Notes under the pieces: model-generated
Seen by the model: only the letters and a program-made list of their open reading frames with translations
The model's database searches: none
What the model was told of the DNA's origin: nothing
Shown: positions 6,496 through 17,300 of the stretch, one piece after another
Layout: the number at the start of each line of letters is the position of its first letter
How positions within the stretch are numbered: the stretch's first letter is position 1
IMG/VR virus record: IMGVR_UViG_3300031857_000583
Location: 1-37,268 of that record
DNA length: 37,268 nucleotides
Direction: 5' to 3' (one strand)
Source of the DNA: a virus
Position numbers and translations under genes: made by a program

Positions 6496-9114
6496 GTGGA
6501 AATAATTTTTTGCTTACTGCTTGAAAACGGTTCAAACTTTTTACTTGAAACCGGAGATAAACTTCAACTTGAAAATTATGTAGGTTCTGAAAGAAATGTC
6601 CGAATAGTCGGTCAAGATTCTGCATCTGATGAAAGAAACGCCAAACTTTATGGTGGTGTTATTGATACCAATGACAGACCGGCAAAAGTAACCGGTAAAG
6701 ATACGGCATCAGATAATCGCCCTGCAAAATTATCCGGACAGCAATTTGATAACGATTCACGACCTGCAAACATCACCGGTAAAGATTCTGCTTCAAATAC
6801 AAGAGATTCACGAATTACAGGTAAAGACCAAAATCAAAATGAAAGAGCAGGAAGAATATGGGGTAAAGCACTTGATAATGCTTCAAGACCGGCAAAAATG
6901 CTTGGTGTATATCCATTTGAAGATGATGATGTAAATGCCAAATTAACAGGTAAAGCAGTTGCTGATGACTCAAGATACGCAAAACTTACAGGGCAACAAT
7001 TAGATAATAACGACAGACCGGCAAAAATATCCGGTAAAGAAACTTTATCTAACGACAGACCGGCAAAACTAACAGGACAATTAACAGATAATAATGAAGT
7101 CGGTGCAAAAATTACCGGTGGAATTTTAGAAAACAATTCAAGGGGTGCAAGACTTTCCGGACTTCTCGCAACAGATAGATATGCTAAATTAACCGGAACT
7201 AAAGACAGTGTTATCTATTTATGGACAGGTAATGCATCATCCTTACCTACAGGATACACAAGAGTTACTGAACTTGATGGTTATTTTCCAAGAGTTATTG
7301 CTAATGGCGACACAATGTTGGCAACAGGTGGTAATGCTACCCACTCTCACACATCCCCAAGTCATAACCACAATCTTGATAATCACACTCACCAATTTAC
7401 ATTACCTGCAGGAACAGGTGGTTCTACACCTGCCGGTGGAACAAATAATCAGCAAGGTAATCAAAGAGAACACACTCATGGAACAACAACTACCGGTGGT
7501 ATTGATGCAGTTGGCGTTTCTCAAGTTTCAGTAACTTACTCAACTGAATCAAATAACCCACCGTTTTATGAAGTTATATTTATTACAAATAAAACTAACA
7601 CTTATGCCGGTATTCCAAACGGTGCTATAGCGTTATCCAAATCTACTTTAGGAAGTTTAACTCTTGCTAATGGAGCAAACGGAACACCAAATTTACAACA
7701 AAGATTTATTAGGGGTGCTGCTTCCGGACAACAACCAAATACTACAGGTGGTTCTTCAACTAATTCACACACTATAAATCACAACCACAGTGTTTCCCAC
7801 ACTCATCTTGGAACAACAACTGCACAAGGAACATTAAGAAGGGATAACAATACTGCCGGAAATTTAACAAGATTTACACACACTCACTTCGTTATTGTAA
7901 ATTCAACTGCACAAACTGCAGATACAAATTCAGGAATAGGTTCTCAAGCAGAAACAGTTGTTCCACCTTACACAGATATTTTAATAGGGCAAAATTTAAC
8001 AGGTATTCCACAAAAGATTCGTGGAAGTTTAGGTTTATACATTGGAGATATAAATAATCTACCGGTCGGTTTTGCTTTATACACAAAACTTGGAACATTT
8101 ATCAGGGGTTCTAATGCTACAGGTGGAACAGGGGGTTCTTCAACTCACACCCACGCAGCACAATCTCACTATCACGAACTATCTGCACACAATCACATTG
8201 TTCCACAGCAAGGTCATGTCGGAGATACAAGAGATTCTTCAGGTAACTATGCAATGGCAAATGATTCTACAGTTCATGCTCAAACAATAACAACTGATGT
8301 TGATGCAAACCTTGCTTACTCAACAACCACTGCAGATTCAGCAAACCACATACCGGTTTATAGAAATGTTGCCATCATTGAATACATTGGCGACCCTGCA
8401 AATGCAGAACAAAAAGCAAAAATCAGGGGTATTGATTCTGCAACAGCAAACAGAGCAGCAAAAATTACAGGTAAATTATCAGACCAAGCAGAAAGAAGTG
8501 CGAAATTAACAGGTAAAGCACTTGATAACAATACAAGGGGAGCAAGAGTTACCGGTGTTGATACTGCAAACAACGAACGAAATGCAAAATTAACAGGTAA
8601 ATCTTTATCTGATGTTGAAAGAAACGCAAACATTTGGGGTAAAGACATTGCAAACGGTAATGCCAACGCAAAACTTACCGGAAGTGGTTACGAAGTAGCG
8701 ATAAGAAGGGCAAGACTAACCGGTGTAATCTCCTACAACATCTTATATGTCTATCAGGGAACAGTATTTAACGGACTATATGCTGATGTAACAACCAATT
8801 ACACTGCAGAATATCTTGCTCAAAATAATATCTACGGCACATCTTATACAGGTAACGGAAATACTTATACCTATATCTACACAGATAGAAATAGCACCTA
8901 TAATACAAAATATGCAGCAGTCGGAAATACAAACACTAATTTATACACTGATAGAAATACTATCTTCGGCACTACAATTACTGCTACAGGTAGTAGTTAT
9001 AATTCTAAATATACTGTCAGGGGTAGCACAAGCACTACAAAATATACTGAAAGGGGGACTTTAGAAAATACCGATTATTCAAATAGGGGAACGACCTATA
9101 TTGATTATTTATAA
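6496..9114 (+). CDS. Tail fibre with 14-residue repeats and three His-rich collar-type domains
   Basis: 872 residues, GTG start after AGGGGG. Residues 32-234 are about 15 tandem copies of a 14-residue repeat, consensus xRPAKLTGKxxxxx. Residues about 236-636 hold three related domains with HxH clusters (HSHTSPSHNHN, HTINHNHSVSHTH, HTHAAQSHYHE) and the approach LPTGYTRVTELDGYFPR. Such clusters in phage tail-collar/fibre tips bind metal and stabilise trimers. Residues 638-743 carry eight more 14-residue repeats. The last 125 residues are Tyr/Thr-rich with repeated YTDRN or YTxRG units. Most likely a trimeric receptor-binding fibre; the binding target is unknown. Confidence 0.75.
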   Translation: MEIIFCLLLENGSNFLLETGDKLQLENYVGSERNVRIVGQDSASDERNAKLYGGVIDTNDRPAKVTGKDTASDNRPAKLSGQQFDNDSRPANITGKDSASNTRDSRITGKDQNQNERAGRIWGKALDNASRPAKMLGVYPFEDDDVNAKLTGKAVADDSRYAKLTGQQLDNNDRPAKISGKETLSNDRPAKLTGQLTDNNEVGAKITGGILENNSRGARLSGLLATDRYAKLTGTKDSVIYLWTGNASSLPTGYTRVTELDGYFPRVIANGDTMLATGGNATHSHTSPSHNHNLDNHTHQFTLPAGTGGSTPAGGTNNQQGNQREHTHGTTTTGGIDAVGVSQVSVTYSTESNNPPFYEVIFITNKTNTYAGIPNGAIALSKSTLGSLTLANGANGTPNLQQRFIRGAASGQQPNTTGGSSTNSHTINHNHSVSHTHLGTTTAQGTLRRDNNTAGNLTRFTHTHFVIVNSTAQTADTNSGIGSQAETVVPPYTDILIGQNLTGIPQKIRGSLGLYIGDINNLPVGFALYTKLGTFIRGSNATGGTGGSSTHTHAAQSHYHELSAHNHIVPQQGHVGDTRDSSGNYAMANDSTVHAQTITTDVDANLAYSTTTADSANHIPVYRNVAIIEYIGDPANAEQKAKIRGIDSATANRAAKITGKLSDQAERSAKLTGKALDNNTRGARVTGVDTANNERNAKLTGKSLSDVERNANIWGKDIANGNANAKLTGSGYEVAIRRARLTGVISYNILYVYQGTVFNGLYADVTTNYTAEYLAQNNIYGTSYTGNGNTYTYIYTDRNSTYNTKYAAVGNTNTNLYTDRNTIFGTTITATGSSYNSKYTVRGSTSTTKYTERGTLENTDYSNRGTTYIDYL
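6589..7197 (+). repeat. Array of ~15 coding repeats, period 42 bases (14 residues)
   Basis: The encoded octets, in order, run ERNVRIVG, ERNAKLYG, DRPAKVTG, NRPAKLSG, SRPANITG, TRDSRITG and so on to DRYAKLTG. Nearly all are spaced 14 residues apart; one unit is a residue longer and the last interval is shorter. The protein pattern is conserved while the DNA is diverged, so the array is old rather than a recent slippage product. Confidence 0.85.
8407..8724 (+). repeat. Second array of 14-residue coding repeats (8 copies)
   Basis: The same repeat type as in the N-terminal array reappears after the three His-rich domains: EQKAKIRG, NRAAKITG, ERSAKLTG, TRGARVTG, ERNAKLTG, ERNANIWG, ANAKLTG, IRRARLTG. 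The two arrays flank the receptor-type domains. Confidence 0.8.
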
Positions 9115-9130
9115 AGAAAGAAAGTAAAAT
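9101..9130 (+). promoter_or_regulatory. Candidate promoter for the leaderless tail gene at 9137
   Basis: TTGATT (9101-9106), 18 bases, TAAAAT (9125-9130); the ATG starts seven bases past the -10, the same geometry as at 130, 12357, 23373 and 33017. The boxes are weaker matches, and the sequence is AT-rich with an AAAGAAAG purine run that could act as a ribosome site instead. Confidence 0.4.
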
Positions 9131-9136
9131 AAAACT

Positions 9137-10579
9137 ATGGATTCATTTTTAATTAACAAATTTGCCGGTGGAATATCAGATTACGAAGATAGGGGAATAT
9201 CCGGTGCATTTAAGTTTGGACAAAACATAGATGTTAGAAAAAGAAGGGATTCTTTAACTTGCAATCAAGCAGTTGTAGATGACCTTGTTCATGGAACTTT
9301 TACTTCAAGAGCAAGATTTATTGTAGGTGCTTCAGATGGAAACACTTATTTTTTTACCAACGATAAAATTTACAAAAGAACTTCCGGTGGAACTTACACT
9401 TTAGAATTTACAGATGTTGATGGTGGAATTATTGGTGCTTCCGAGTGGGTAAATAATGCCGGAGATACATTTATTTATTGGGCAACATCTACAAAACTAC
9501 ACAGAAAAAGAATCATTGGAACAGGATATACCAATACAGGTTGGGGTGATGCTGACGCTACAGTTAATGGACAAACTTATCCTAAAACAAACCTAACAGC
9601 ATCTGATTGGCATGTTATGAAACAAGTTAATGGGGTATTACTAATTGGCAACAAAAATACTCTTGCTCAAGTAGGTTATGACGATTCATATACAAACAAT
9701 GCACTACAACTTATTCCTTCTAACATTGCTAAAACATTAGTTGAATCAGGAACAAATGTAAGAGTTGGTGCTAATAGAATTGATACAGCAATGCAATCCA
9801 ATATCTTTTTATGGGATGGGGTTTCACAAAATTGGAACGATAAAATGCAATTACCTTTTTCAAATATCAATGCAATGGTTGAGTCTGAAGTTGGAATTAT
9901 GCAGTATGGTTCTGAAGGTGGTCTATATTTCTATTCTGATTCTTCTAAACTACCGGTTACAAGATTTCCAAGTGGTGGTCAATGCGACCCTGATGGAGTA
10001 GAAGTTTCTGATGGAATCGCATATTTTGGGGTTTATGGTAATGGAAGCAAATCCGGAATCTACTCATACGGAAGAAGATGGAAAAACGCTGACTTTATCT
10101 TAACTTGCGAATATCAATTTACTTGTGATGAAATCAATGCACTTAAAAAGATTGGTAATACTTTATATTTCACTTACAAGTTTGGTTCTAATTACGGTGT
10201 TAAAAAGATAGATTTATCAAACAAAGCAATCGGAACTTATCAATCATTAGACCTTAAAACACCTGTTACTTATCAAGCACCGGTCAATTTTGAAACTGCA
10301 GTTATAAATTTAATGCCACTTCCGGCATCAACAAACATTGAAGTTTGGAGAAGAATAGACAAGATTGAAACAGCAACACCGACAACAGGGGTTACTGCTG
10401 ATGGTTGGTATAGATGTAATACCGTTGATGGTTCAACAAACTTTTCTACTACAGGTGGAACTGAAGCAGTATTTTTAATTGGAGATAAAGGAAAGATTAT
10501 TGAGTTGCAAATAATACTTAATCCAACAGGAAACACCACTCCTGAAGTGTTAAATGCACAAGTAATGTTTAGCAGATAA
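9137..10579 (+). CDS. Tail hub / stabilisation protein, beta-propeller-like
   Basis: 480 residues. The start (FLINKFAGGISDYEDRGISGAFKFGQNIDVRK, residues 4-35) resembles the opening of podovirus tail-hub or head-completion proteins that begin with a GG(I/L) segment followed by an N-(I/V)-D-(V/I)-R motif. The rest shows repeated short strands with aromatic turns (TYFFTNDKIYKRT, GLYFYSDSSKLP, TLYFTYKFG) as in beta-propellers. Position between fibres and the adaptor supports a role as the tail nozzle that holds the fibres. The exact family is inferred; its stop overlaps the next start as TAATG. Confidence 0.55.
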   Translation: MDSFLINKFAGGISDYEDRGISGAFKFGQNIDVRKRRDSLTCNQAVVDDLVHGTFTSRARFIVGASDGNTYFFTNDKIYKRTSGGTYTLEFTDVDGGIIGASEWVNNAGDTFIYWATSTKLHRKRIIGTGYTNTGWGDADATVNGQTYPKTNLTASDWHVMKQVNGVLLIGNKNTLAQVGYDDSYTNNALQLIPSNIAKTLVESGTNVRVGANRIDTAMQSNIFLWDGVSQNWNDKMQLPFSNINAMVESEVGIMQYGSEGGLYFYSDSSKLPVTRFPSGGQCDPDGVEVSDGIAYFGVYGNGSKSGIYSYGRRWKNADFILTCEYQFTCDEINALKKIGNTLYFTYKFGSNYGVKKIDLSNKAIGTYQSLDLKTPVTYQAPVNFETAVINLMPLPASTNIEVWRRIDKIETATPTTGVTADGWYRCNTVDGSTNFSTTGGTEAVFLIGDKGKIIELQIILNPTGNTTPEVLNAQVMFSR

Positions 10580-11940
10580 TGGCAATCTATTACCCTGAAA
10601 CTATAGACTCACAAGAAATATATGGAACTTATGCTGAAGAAACCACATCTAATGCAGGTTCAGGAACTGTTAAATCATCAAGTTCTTCATCATCTTCTTC
10701 ACAGCAAAACAATACACAACCAACAACTACATATCCACCTAAAGTAATACCGGTTATCTTGCCACAAGTTCCTACAGCAAACGATACAATAGGACACTCA
10801 ATCAATACAAAAACTAACAAGATTCTTGGTGCTTATACATTTGGAAAAGTAGGTTCATTACAAATAGGTGAATACGCAAACGGAACAAGTGGGGATATAA
10901 GAATTACACCGGATGGAATCACAGCAAGAAATGCAAGTGGAACAAATACATTTGTAATAGACGGTCAAACCGGTGATGCTGAATTTTTTGGAACTATTAA
11001 AGCAGGTTCATTAGTTGTAGGTTATGTTGCATCTGTCGGTGGAACTTACACAACTGCTTCTGCAACTGCTGCTAAAGTAATGTTACTTCCGGATGCCAAC
11101 ACAGGAATAGTTGCTTATGCTCAAGATGGTGCGACAGTTGTTTTCAAAGTTTGGGTTGCAGGAACTGATGTTGGTGATGTTCAAATTGGAAATTATACAG
11201 GTGGTAATGGTGCGTTGTGGGACAACAGTGCCGGAACTTTCTTCTTGAAAGGAAACTTTACAGCAGGAAACATTACAGGAGTTAGCATTTCAGGTAATAC
11301 TATATCCGGTAACACTATATCCGGTGGAACTATATCAGGAACTACAATTACAGGTTCAAGTATAAATACAGGAACTTCCGGTTCAAGAGTTATGATGGAT
11401 ACTAACGGAGATAATATTCAATTTTATAATTCAAGTGGAACTGAAGGTTTAAGAGTTACATTACAAGGTTCAACTCTTGGTGTTGTTAGGGCATTAAATG
11501 GTAGAAGTTTAGGTTTGCAATCAGATTCAGGCACAGTTCAATTTGCAAGAAATTCTAATGGGGACAATTTATCTCAAATAAATTTTGGTAATGCAAATTT
11601 AGGTCAAATGGGAAATATATCAACATCAGGAACTATATCCGGTGGAACTATATCCGGTTCTCATACAGGGTCTTTTTCAGGAAATTTATCAGGAAGTGTT
11701 TCAGGTGGAACAATATCAGGAACACAATTAACTATGTCAGAGTGGGGTTCGTTTGGTGGAGATGTAGATATGAACGGAAATAGCGTAAGAGAAATTGATG
11801 CGTTAAACTTTAATCCAAGAAGTTCAACTCCTTCAGATGCAGGAAGTTGGGGTCAGTGGGCACACAGTTCAGGTGGAACTTATCAAATGAGAGTAAGATT
11901 AAATGGGGCAAATTATTCACAAAATTTGTCAAATGCTTAA
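10579..11940 (+). CDS. Tail fibre with Ser-rich linker and ISG-type repeats
   Basis: 453 residues. After about 30 residues comes a run of nine serines and a Gln/Thr/Pro linker, then beta-rich fibre sequence. Residues about 235-265 contain the short repeats ISGNTISGNTISGGTISG, and a second set lies near residues 350-390, as in beta-helical or triple-beta fibre shafts. The C-terminus (SSTPSDAGSWGQWAH, then YQMRVRLNG) resembles a fibre tip. Translationally coupled to the hub protein by a TAATG overlap. Probably an accessory fibre or spike. Confidence 0.65.
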   Translation: MAIYYPETIDSQEIYGTYAEETTSNAGSGTVKSSSSSSSSSQQNNTQPTTTYPPKVIPVILPQVPTANDTIGHSINTKTNKILGAYTFGKVGSLQIGEYANGTSGDIRITPDGITARNASGTNTFVIDGQTGDAEFFGTIKAGSLVVGYVASVGGTYTTASATAAKVMLLPDANTGIVAYAQDGATVVFKVWVAGTDVGDVQIGNYTGGNGALWDNSAGTFFLKGNFTAGNITGVSISGNTISGNTISGGTISGTTITGSSINTGTSGSRVMMDTNGDNIQFYNSSGTEGLRVTLQGSTLGVVRALNGRSLGLQSDSGTVQFARNSNGDNLSQINFGNANLGQMGNISTSGTISGGTISGSHTGSFSGNLSGSVSGGTISGTQLTMSEWGSFGGDVDMNGNSVREIDALNFNPRSSTPSDAGSWGQWAHSSGGTYQMRVRLNGANYSQNLSNA

Positions 11941-11941
11941 T

Positions 11942-12316
11942 ATGAAAACAATAGACGAATTAAAAAAAGATAAAAACCCAAAAATAATAGATGCAACAAA
12001 ATTATTCAAAACAGATGGAACAGTTGATGAAGAACTTCTTGATATGTTGGTTCAAGAAAAACCAATAGTTCCTACACCAAGAGATGATGAACGATTCAAA
12101 TACTTTTCTATTAAGGAAAACAGAGATAGATACGAAGTATTTCCTGATAGATTACCAACAAGAAATTTATTACCACAACCAATAGATGCTCACGAAATGA
12201 TTGGCACATTTGAAACTAACCACACAATTTATCTAACTATTGCTAATGCTTATAACAAAGCAATGGAAAAAATTGAATCTTTAGAAGCAAGAATAAAAGA
12301 ACTTGAAAATAAGTAA
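11942..12316 (+). CDS. Hypothetical protein with C-terminal coiled coil
   Basis: 124 residues, not recognised. The N-terminal half is charged (TIDELKKDKNPKIIDATKL); the end is a short coiled coil (AYNKAMEKIESLEARIKELENK minus its edges). ATG 11942 is one base after the stop of the fibre gene and is preferred; an in-frame ATG at 11903 would overlap the fibre by 38 bases. Position after a fibre suggests fibre assembly or attachment. Confidence 0.55.
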   Translation: MKTIDELKKDKNPKIIDATKLFKTDGTVDEELLDMLVQEKPIVPTPRDDERFKYFSIKENRDRYEVFPDRLPTRNLLPQPIDAHEMIGTFETNHTIYLTIANAYNKAMEKIESLEARIKELENK

Positions 12317-12320
12317 GATA

Positions 12321-12350
12321 TGGACAATTTATAAATTCTTAATTTATACT
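12321..12350 (+). promoter_or_regulatory. Promoter for the leaderless gene at 12357
   Basis: TGGACA (12321-12326), 18-base spacer, TATACT (12345-12350), then exactly six bases before ATG 12357. The geometry is the same as at the 94-123 promoter. No ribosome site lies between promoter and ATG. Confidence 0.6.
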
Positions 12351-12356
12351 TGAATC

Positions 12357-12566
12357 ATGGAAAATATTTCGTCAAATAACCCAAAAATAGATGAATTTTT
12401 ACAAAAATTTTCAGATTTATTAAAAGAATATAATGTAACTCCTGAAGTTCAATTAACTTTTCCGGATTACAAAAATTTACCTACTGAAGTTCAACTTGCT
12501 TTAGTAGTTATAAATAAACACAATAATCAATTTACATTAAATTTTAAGGAACAAGATGCGAACTAG
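12357..12566 (+). CDS. Small hypothetical protein, leaderless start
   Basis: 69 residues, not recognised. Helical N-terminus (KIDEFLQKFSDLLKEYN) followed by two similar TPEVQLTFPDYKNLP / PTEVQLALVV segments that look like an internal near-repeat. The last 11 bases overlap the adaptor gene, so it may couple translation of that gene. There is no Shine-Dalgarno; the upstream promoter predicts transcription starting at the ATG. Confidence 0.55.
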   Translation: MENISSNNPKIDEFLQKFSDLLKEYNVTPEVQLTFPDYKNLPTEVQLALVVINKHNNQFTLNFKEQDAN

Positions 12567-13257
12567 AGCAGACATGGAAGCAGAATTATTGGCAAGACTT
12601 CAAGTGGCAAATAACTCCACTATGTTTCCGGCAGCAAGACTAACTCAACTTGTTAAAGATGCTTACATTTGGGCAACTACTAAATGGATTTGGACAGACC
12701 TTGTTAATGGTAAATATACATCTACCGTTGCTGCTTCTGAATATTACGACTATCCGGAAGATTTTAGGTCAAATACTATTATGAGATTAACCGTTGATAA
12801 TGTTTCTTATGAAAGAAAAGCATTTGAAGATTATCTTGCTTACAAGGAAAGAAACCCTTCTGACCAATTCAAAATGTTTGCTTCATACGGAAGATATTAC
12901 TTTATCCACCCAACTCCACAATCTAATGGAACTAATAACATTACAGTATGGGGTGCATTAAAAGCAGATGCTTTAACTAACTCAAACTCAATTACAATTT
13001 TTACTGATAACAAAGAAGAAGGTAATGAAGCATTAGTTAGAAAAGCATTATCAGTAGCACTTGTTAGAATTGATAAGAATTTATCAGTTGCCGAAGAACA
13101 AGCAGCAAACGATATTTTAAGTAAATTAAATTTTGATGAACTTGCAGCAACTCAACGCGACCAAAGAATCCAACATCCTAAATTCCTTGTTCCGGATTTT
13201 TATGCAGGAAGATACAAGACAAGTTATGGTAATTTTAATTTTGAGGACATTTTATAA
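12556..13257 (+). CDS. Head-to-tail adaptor protein (podovirus gp4-like)
   Basis: 233 residues. An N-terminal helical pair (RADMEAELLARLQVANNS, RLTQLVKDAYIWATTKWIW), a YDYPEDFR turn, a strand region with YFIHPTPQSNG and a helical end fit the small adaptor that plugs the portal and carries the tail in podoviruses. The W-x-W and DYPEDFR features are seen in this adaptor group. Genes on both sides are tail and internal virion proteins. Assignment is by pattern recognition; a siphovirus head-completion protein is the main alternative. Confidence 0.6.
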   Translation: MRTRADMEAELLARLQVANNSTMFPAARLTQLVKDAYIWATTKWIWTDLVNGKYTSTVAASEYYDYPEDFRSNTIMRLTVDNVSYERKAFEDYLAYKERNPSDQFKMFASYGRYYFIHPTPQSNGTNNITVWGALKADALTNSNSITIFTDNKEEGNEALVRKALSVALVRIDKNLSVAEEQAANDILSKLNFDELAATQRDQRIQHPKFLVPDFYAGRYKTSYGNFNFEDIL

Positions 13258-14297
13258 TGGCAGACGCAAAGAGTTTTAGGACAAAAGAATTATCAAAAAT
13301 GAGTGTTGATGAACTAAAGAAGTTCGTCAAAGATGTTCAAGGTGCAGGTATTAAAGGTTCTAAAGAAGTTGATAAAGCAATCAACCTTCTTAAAGTTCAA
13401 CAACCTGAAAGATACGGTGCTAAAACAGTAGCATCTGCAAAGACATCACTTCAAACTCAATCGTCTATTCCAACACTACAAAAATTAGGTATTGCCGTTC
13501 CTGATTGGAAACAACAACAAGCATCATTAGGTTCTGCAGTTGGTGCTGCAGGAGTTGCTTCTACAGGAACTTCAGGACTTACATCAGGTTTATCTTCAGG
13601 TATGACTTCAGGAATTTCTTCTTCTAATCCTTATCAGACACCTGAAATACAATCAGCACAAAAAGAAATTGACACTATTACTGCTGCAAAAAACAAAGCA
13701 AACGATTTAATTAACGATAACCCTTTTTATTCTGAAGCAACAAGAGTTGGAAAGATTGCTAAATTAAATGAAAAATATAATGCTGACCTAACACTTGCTC
13801 AAAACAAACTAACTACAGCACAAACCAATGCCCAAAATGCTTACAAGGTGCAGCAAGATGCACTTGCAAACAACAGAGAAATATTTAAGACTTATGTTTC
13901 TACCGGTGCTTTAGCAGGTGCTACAGAAGCAGAATTACAGACAATTTCTAAAGCAACCGGATACCCAATCGGAATTATTAGGGGTGCTATAACTCAAATT
14001 AAATTAGACCAAGCGTCAAAAAATAAACCTAAAGAATTATCTTCATCCGAAAAAATTATTGCATTAAATCAATCAACTACAGCAGCGTTTCAAGGCATGA
14101 AAACAAACCCACAAACAGGCAAACTTGAAAAAGTTTTAGGTGATGACCAATACGCTTCTCCTGAAGATTGGAAACGAGCAAGACAAGGATATATGGCAAA
14201 AGGTGGTTCATTAAAAGATTTTAATGATGAATTTTGGATATATGTTAATCCTGATATAAAAGAATTATATGGAATTTCAGGAAAGTATTTTGATTAA
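13257..14297 (+). CDS. Internal virion / DNA-ejection protein candidate
   Basis: 346 residues. Mostly helical with a Gly/Ser/Thr/Ala flexible centre (about residues 95-125, SGLTSGLSSGMTSGISSSN) and a following coiled coil (KNKANDLINDNPFYSEATR on to AQNKLTTAQTNAQNAYKVQ). The C-terminus has ASPEDWKRARQGYMAKGG and EFWIYVNPD. It is the first of three consecutive large helical proteins placed where podoviruses encode ejection proteins. Start overlaps the adaptor stop as TAATG. Function is inferred from position and composition. Confidence 0.55.
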   Translation: MADAKSFRTKELSKMSVDELKKFVKDVQGAGIKGSKEVDKAINLLKVQQPERYGAKTVASAKTSLQTQSSIPTLQKLGIAVPDWKQQQASLGSAVGAAGVASTGTSGLTSGLSSGMTSGISSSNPYQTPEIQSAQKEIDTITAAKNKANDLINDNPFYSEATRVGKIAKLNEKYNADLTLAQNKLTTAQTNAQNAYKVQQDALANNREIFKTYVSTGALAGATEAELQTISKATGYPIGIIRGAITQIKLDQASKNKPKELSSSEKIIALNQSTTAAFQGMKTNPQTGKLEKVLGDDQYASPEDWKRARQGYMAKGGSLKDFNDEFWIYVNPDIKELYGISGKYFD

Positions 14298-14300
14298 GTT

Positions 14301-17300
14301 ATGACAGAGTGGGACAAACTAGTTTCAAATCAACCACAACCTACAACAACTCCAAAACCTACAGGAGTTCCTTCTAATCAACCTACACAAAATCAAGGTG
14401 AGTTTGATAAATTTTTTGAAGGAACAGGAATTGAACCAATAAAAAAAATAAGTCCAAAAATGACACCTGAACAATTTGGTGCAGCAGTAGGACAATCAGC
14501 AGCAGCAAATGTTCCACAAAAAGGTTTTCTTGAAAGTGCAGGTGATTGGTTAGGCAGTGCTTATAAAGGAGTTACATCTGCATTATTTGGCGAAGAACAA
14601 AATCAATTACAAGTAAAACAGGAAGAAATAGAACCAATCAAAAAAGAAGCAGAACGACTTAAAATAAGTATTCAAACAAATAAAAAAAATTTAGACCAAG
14701 AAAAAGTAGATTGGTATAACACTCAAATTGATAAATTTAACGATAAAGAAAAACAATTTATCAAAGATATGAGAGTTGATAATGTTGATAACCTTGAATC
14801 AAAACTTCTGAACGAAGTTTCAAAAAGAGAAACTTCATATTCTGAATTAGGTGGTGTAAGTAGGTCAAAGTTTTATCAAGAATTAGAAGCAAAAAGAAAA
14901 GATTTCAAAAATAGAAAAGAAATATTAGATATTTCAGAAAATAAAATTAAAGAAGTTACCGGAGAAAAACAAGCAAATAAAGGTTTTTTAGGTCAGATAA
15001 CTAATTGGGAAAATTGGAAACAAGAACTTGCAGTATTAAATCCATTATCAGTTTTAGATGGATTAACTGAAACAGAAGAACAAAAAAAAGTTAATGACAT
15101 ATTACAAAGAATAGCAAAAAACGAACCGGTTACACAAGCAGAAAGAGAACTTGCAGATTCTTTTTTAGCAGATGAATTAAATCAGTTAGTAGATAGGGGT
15201 ATTGGAACTCAAATTGCAAATGGTGTTGCCGTTACAACAGTATTTTTTATTGATGGTATTGCAACTTCTGCTATTGCTACACCGATTGGTGCTGCAGGTA
15301 AAAAACTAATACAAGGAACTAAACTTTATGGTAGGGCATCAAAATTTGTTAAAGGTGTAAAAATAGTAGGTGATGGTATTAACATTGCACTTAAAGTAGA
15401 AAAGAAAATCCCTGATAGATTAAAAAAAGAAGTTGTAAAAGAAACAGCACAAAATTTTGTTAAATTAAATCTTACAGGTCAGTTAGGTCTTGGTTCTTAC
15501 GCAAGACTTGATAGAGCAACTGCTGATTACATGTCCCCATCTATTGATTACGAAAATTGGTTAAAATCAGAAGGTAAAGATGGCGACATCTTAAATTATG
15601 TTAAAGGTGGAGATAACGAAATAGATGCTGCAAAAAAAGCAAGATTAGTTCAATTCGTTGAATCTTCATCCGAATCAGTTGGTTTTATTGTAGATGAACC
15701 CCTTAAATTCATGCAAAAGGCATTTGTTGGTAAGTGGTTAGCAAAAAGGGGAATCAATCCAAACGACACAGATGCAGTTCAAAAAGCACTTAAAACAGTA
15801 GGTATTAACTCAATTATTGCTGAAATTGGCGAAGAAGAATTTGGAGAACCATTTACTGCTTGGATTGAAGGCAGAACTTATAACGCACCATTTTTAACTC
15901 CGGAAGGAAACGAAAGATTACTTGTTTCCGGACTATCTATTGCTGCATTTAAGGGTCTTGCAAACATACCAAGTGCTTCAAAGAGAATCTTACTTGACCC
16001 TAAAGAAAAGAAAGTTGTAGCAAATGTTAATATTCCAAGCACTCCACCTACTAAACAAGACCTACAAGCAACTGCATCAGCACCGGTAGTAACTCCTTCT
16101 AAAGCAATTACAGGTCTTGCAGAAGATGTTTCACCACAAGTAAGACAAGCATTTGCACCTACTACAACTACAACTGAAGGGTTTGTTCAAGCACCACCTA
16201 TTCAACCAATGGTTACTCCGGAACAACCTGTTACAACTCCACAGGTTACCCCTACAACCACTCCGGAAACTAAACCAACAGTTACACCAACTCCTACAGA
16301 AACTCCTGCTAAAAAGACAATTAAACAGGTTAAAAAGGAAACTAAACCTGCAACTAAAGAACTACAAAGATTAAATACAGTTAAACAAGCAGCAATAGAT
16401 TTAGCAAATAAACAACAGGTGGGTGAAACACAAAAACAACAGACCATCAAAGGAATTGGTATGGAGTATTCAGCAATTCAAAGGGGTCTTGAAGGCAAAC
16501 CTACAAGCAAAGAATTTTCTAATGAACAAAAGAGATTGAACTCAATGTATGTTGGAAAACCGGTAACTTACGAAGGCAAACCTGCAACTGTTGTTGCTAA
16601 TCCATTTGGTAATGTAAAGATTAAAACTCAAGATGGAAGAACTATCACTGTTGAAAGAGCAAAGGTTCAAGCAAAAGAAGCAACACAGCAAGAAGTTTTA
16701 GATTCTATAAAGCAAAATGCAGTTAAGAATCTTGAAGGTAAAGAGCAAATCTATCAGGAAAGAAAACAAGTTAAAGAAGAAGCACCTAAAAAGAAACTTG
16801 GTGAGAAGAAGGTTGAAAAAAAAGCAGAAGTAAAACCTACTAAAAAAATTGCTGAAAAAAAGGAAATTACCAAAAAACCTAAAACTAAAAAAGAAAAATC
16901 TGAAGAAAGAGTTAAACTAACTAAAGAAAGCATACTTAAATACTTAAAAGAAAAAGGAAGGGTTAAATACAGAGAACAAAACGCTTCGGATTTTTTCCCT
17001 GCTGACAATTACAGGTTTGACAGGATTGTTAAAAATACTAAAGCAAAGCAAACCCTTAAAGATAGATATACAGATTTAGTAGAAATTGCTTCTAATTTAC
17101 CTAATGACGCACAGATAAGCAGAATCCTATTAAGGTTAGATGCTTTAATAATTTCTATAAATGATGGGATATCTGAATCACAAGCAATAACAAGAGCAGA
17201 CAAAATAATCACAACTTACGGTAAATATAAATACAAAAAATTATACAAATACCTTAAAGGTAGGGATGCAAAATTTAGAACAGGTTTAACCGAATTTCCT

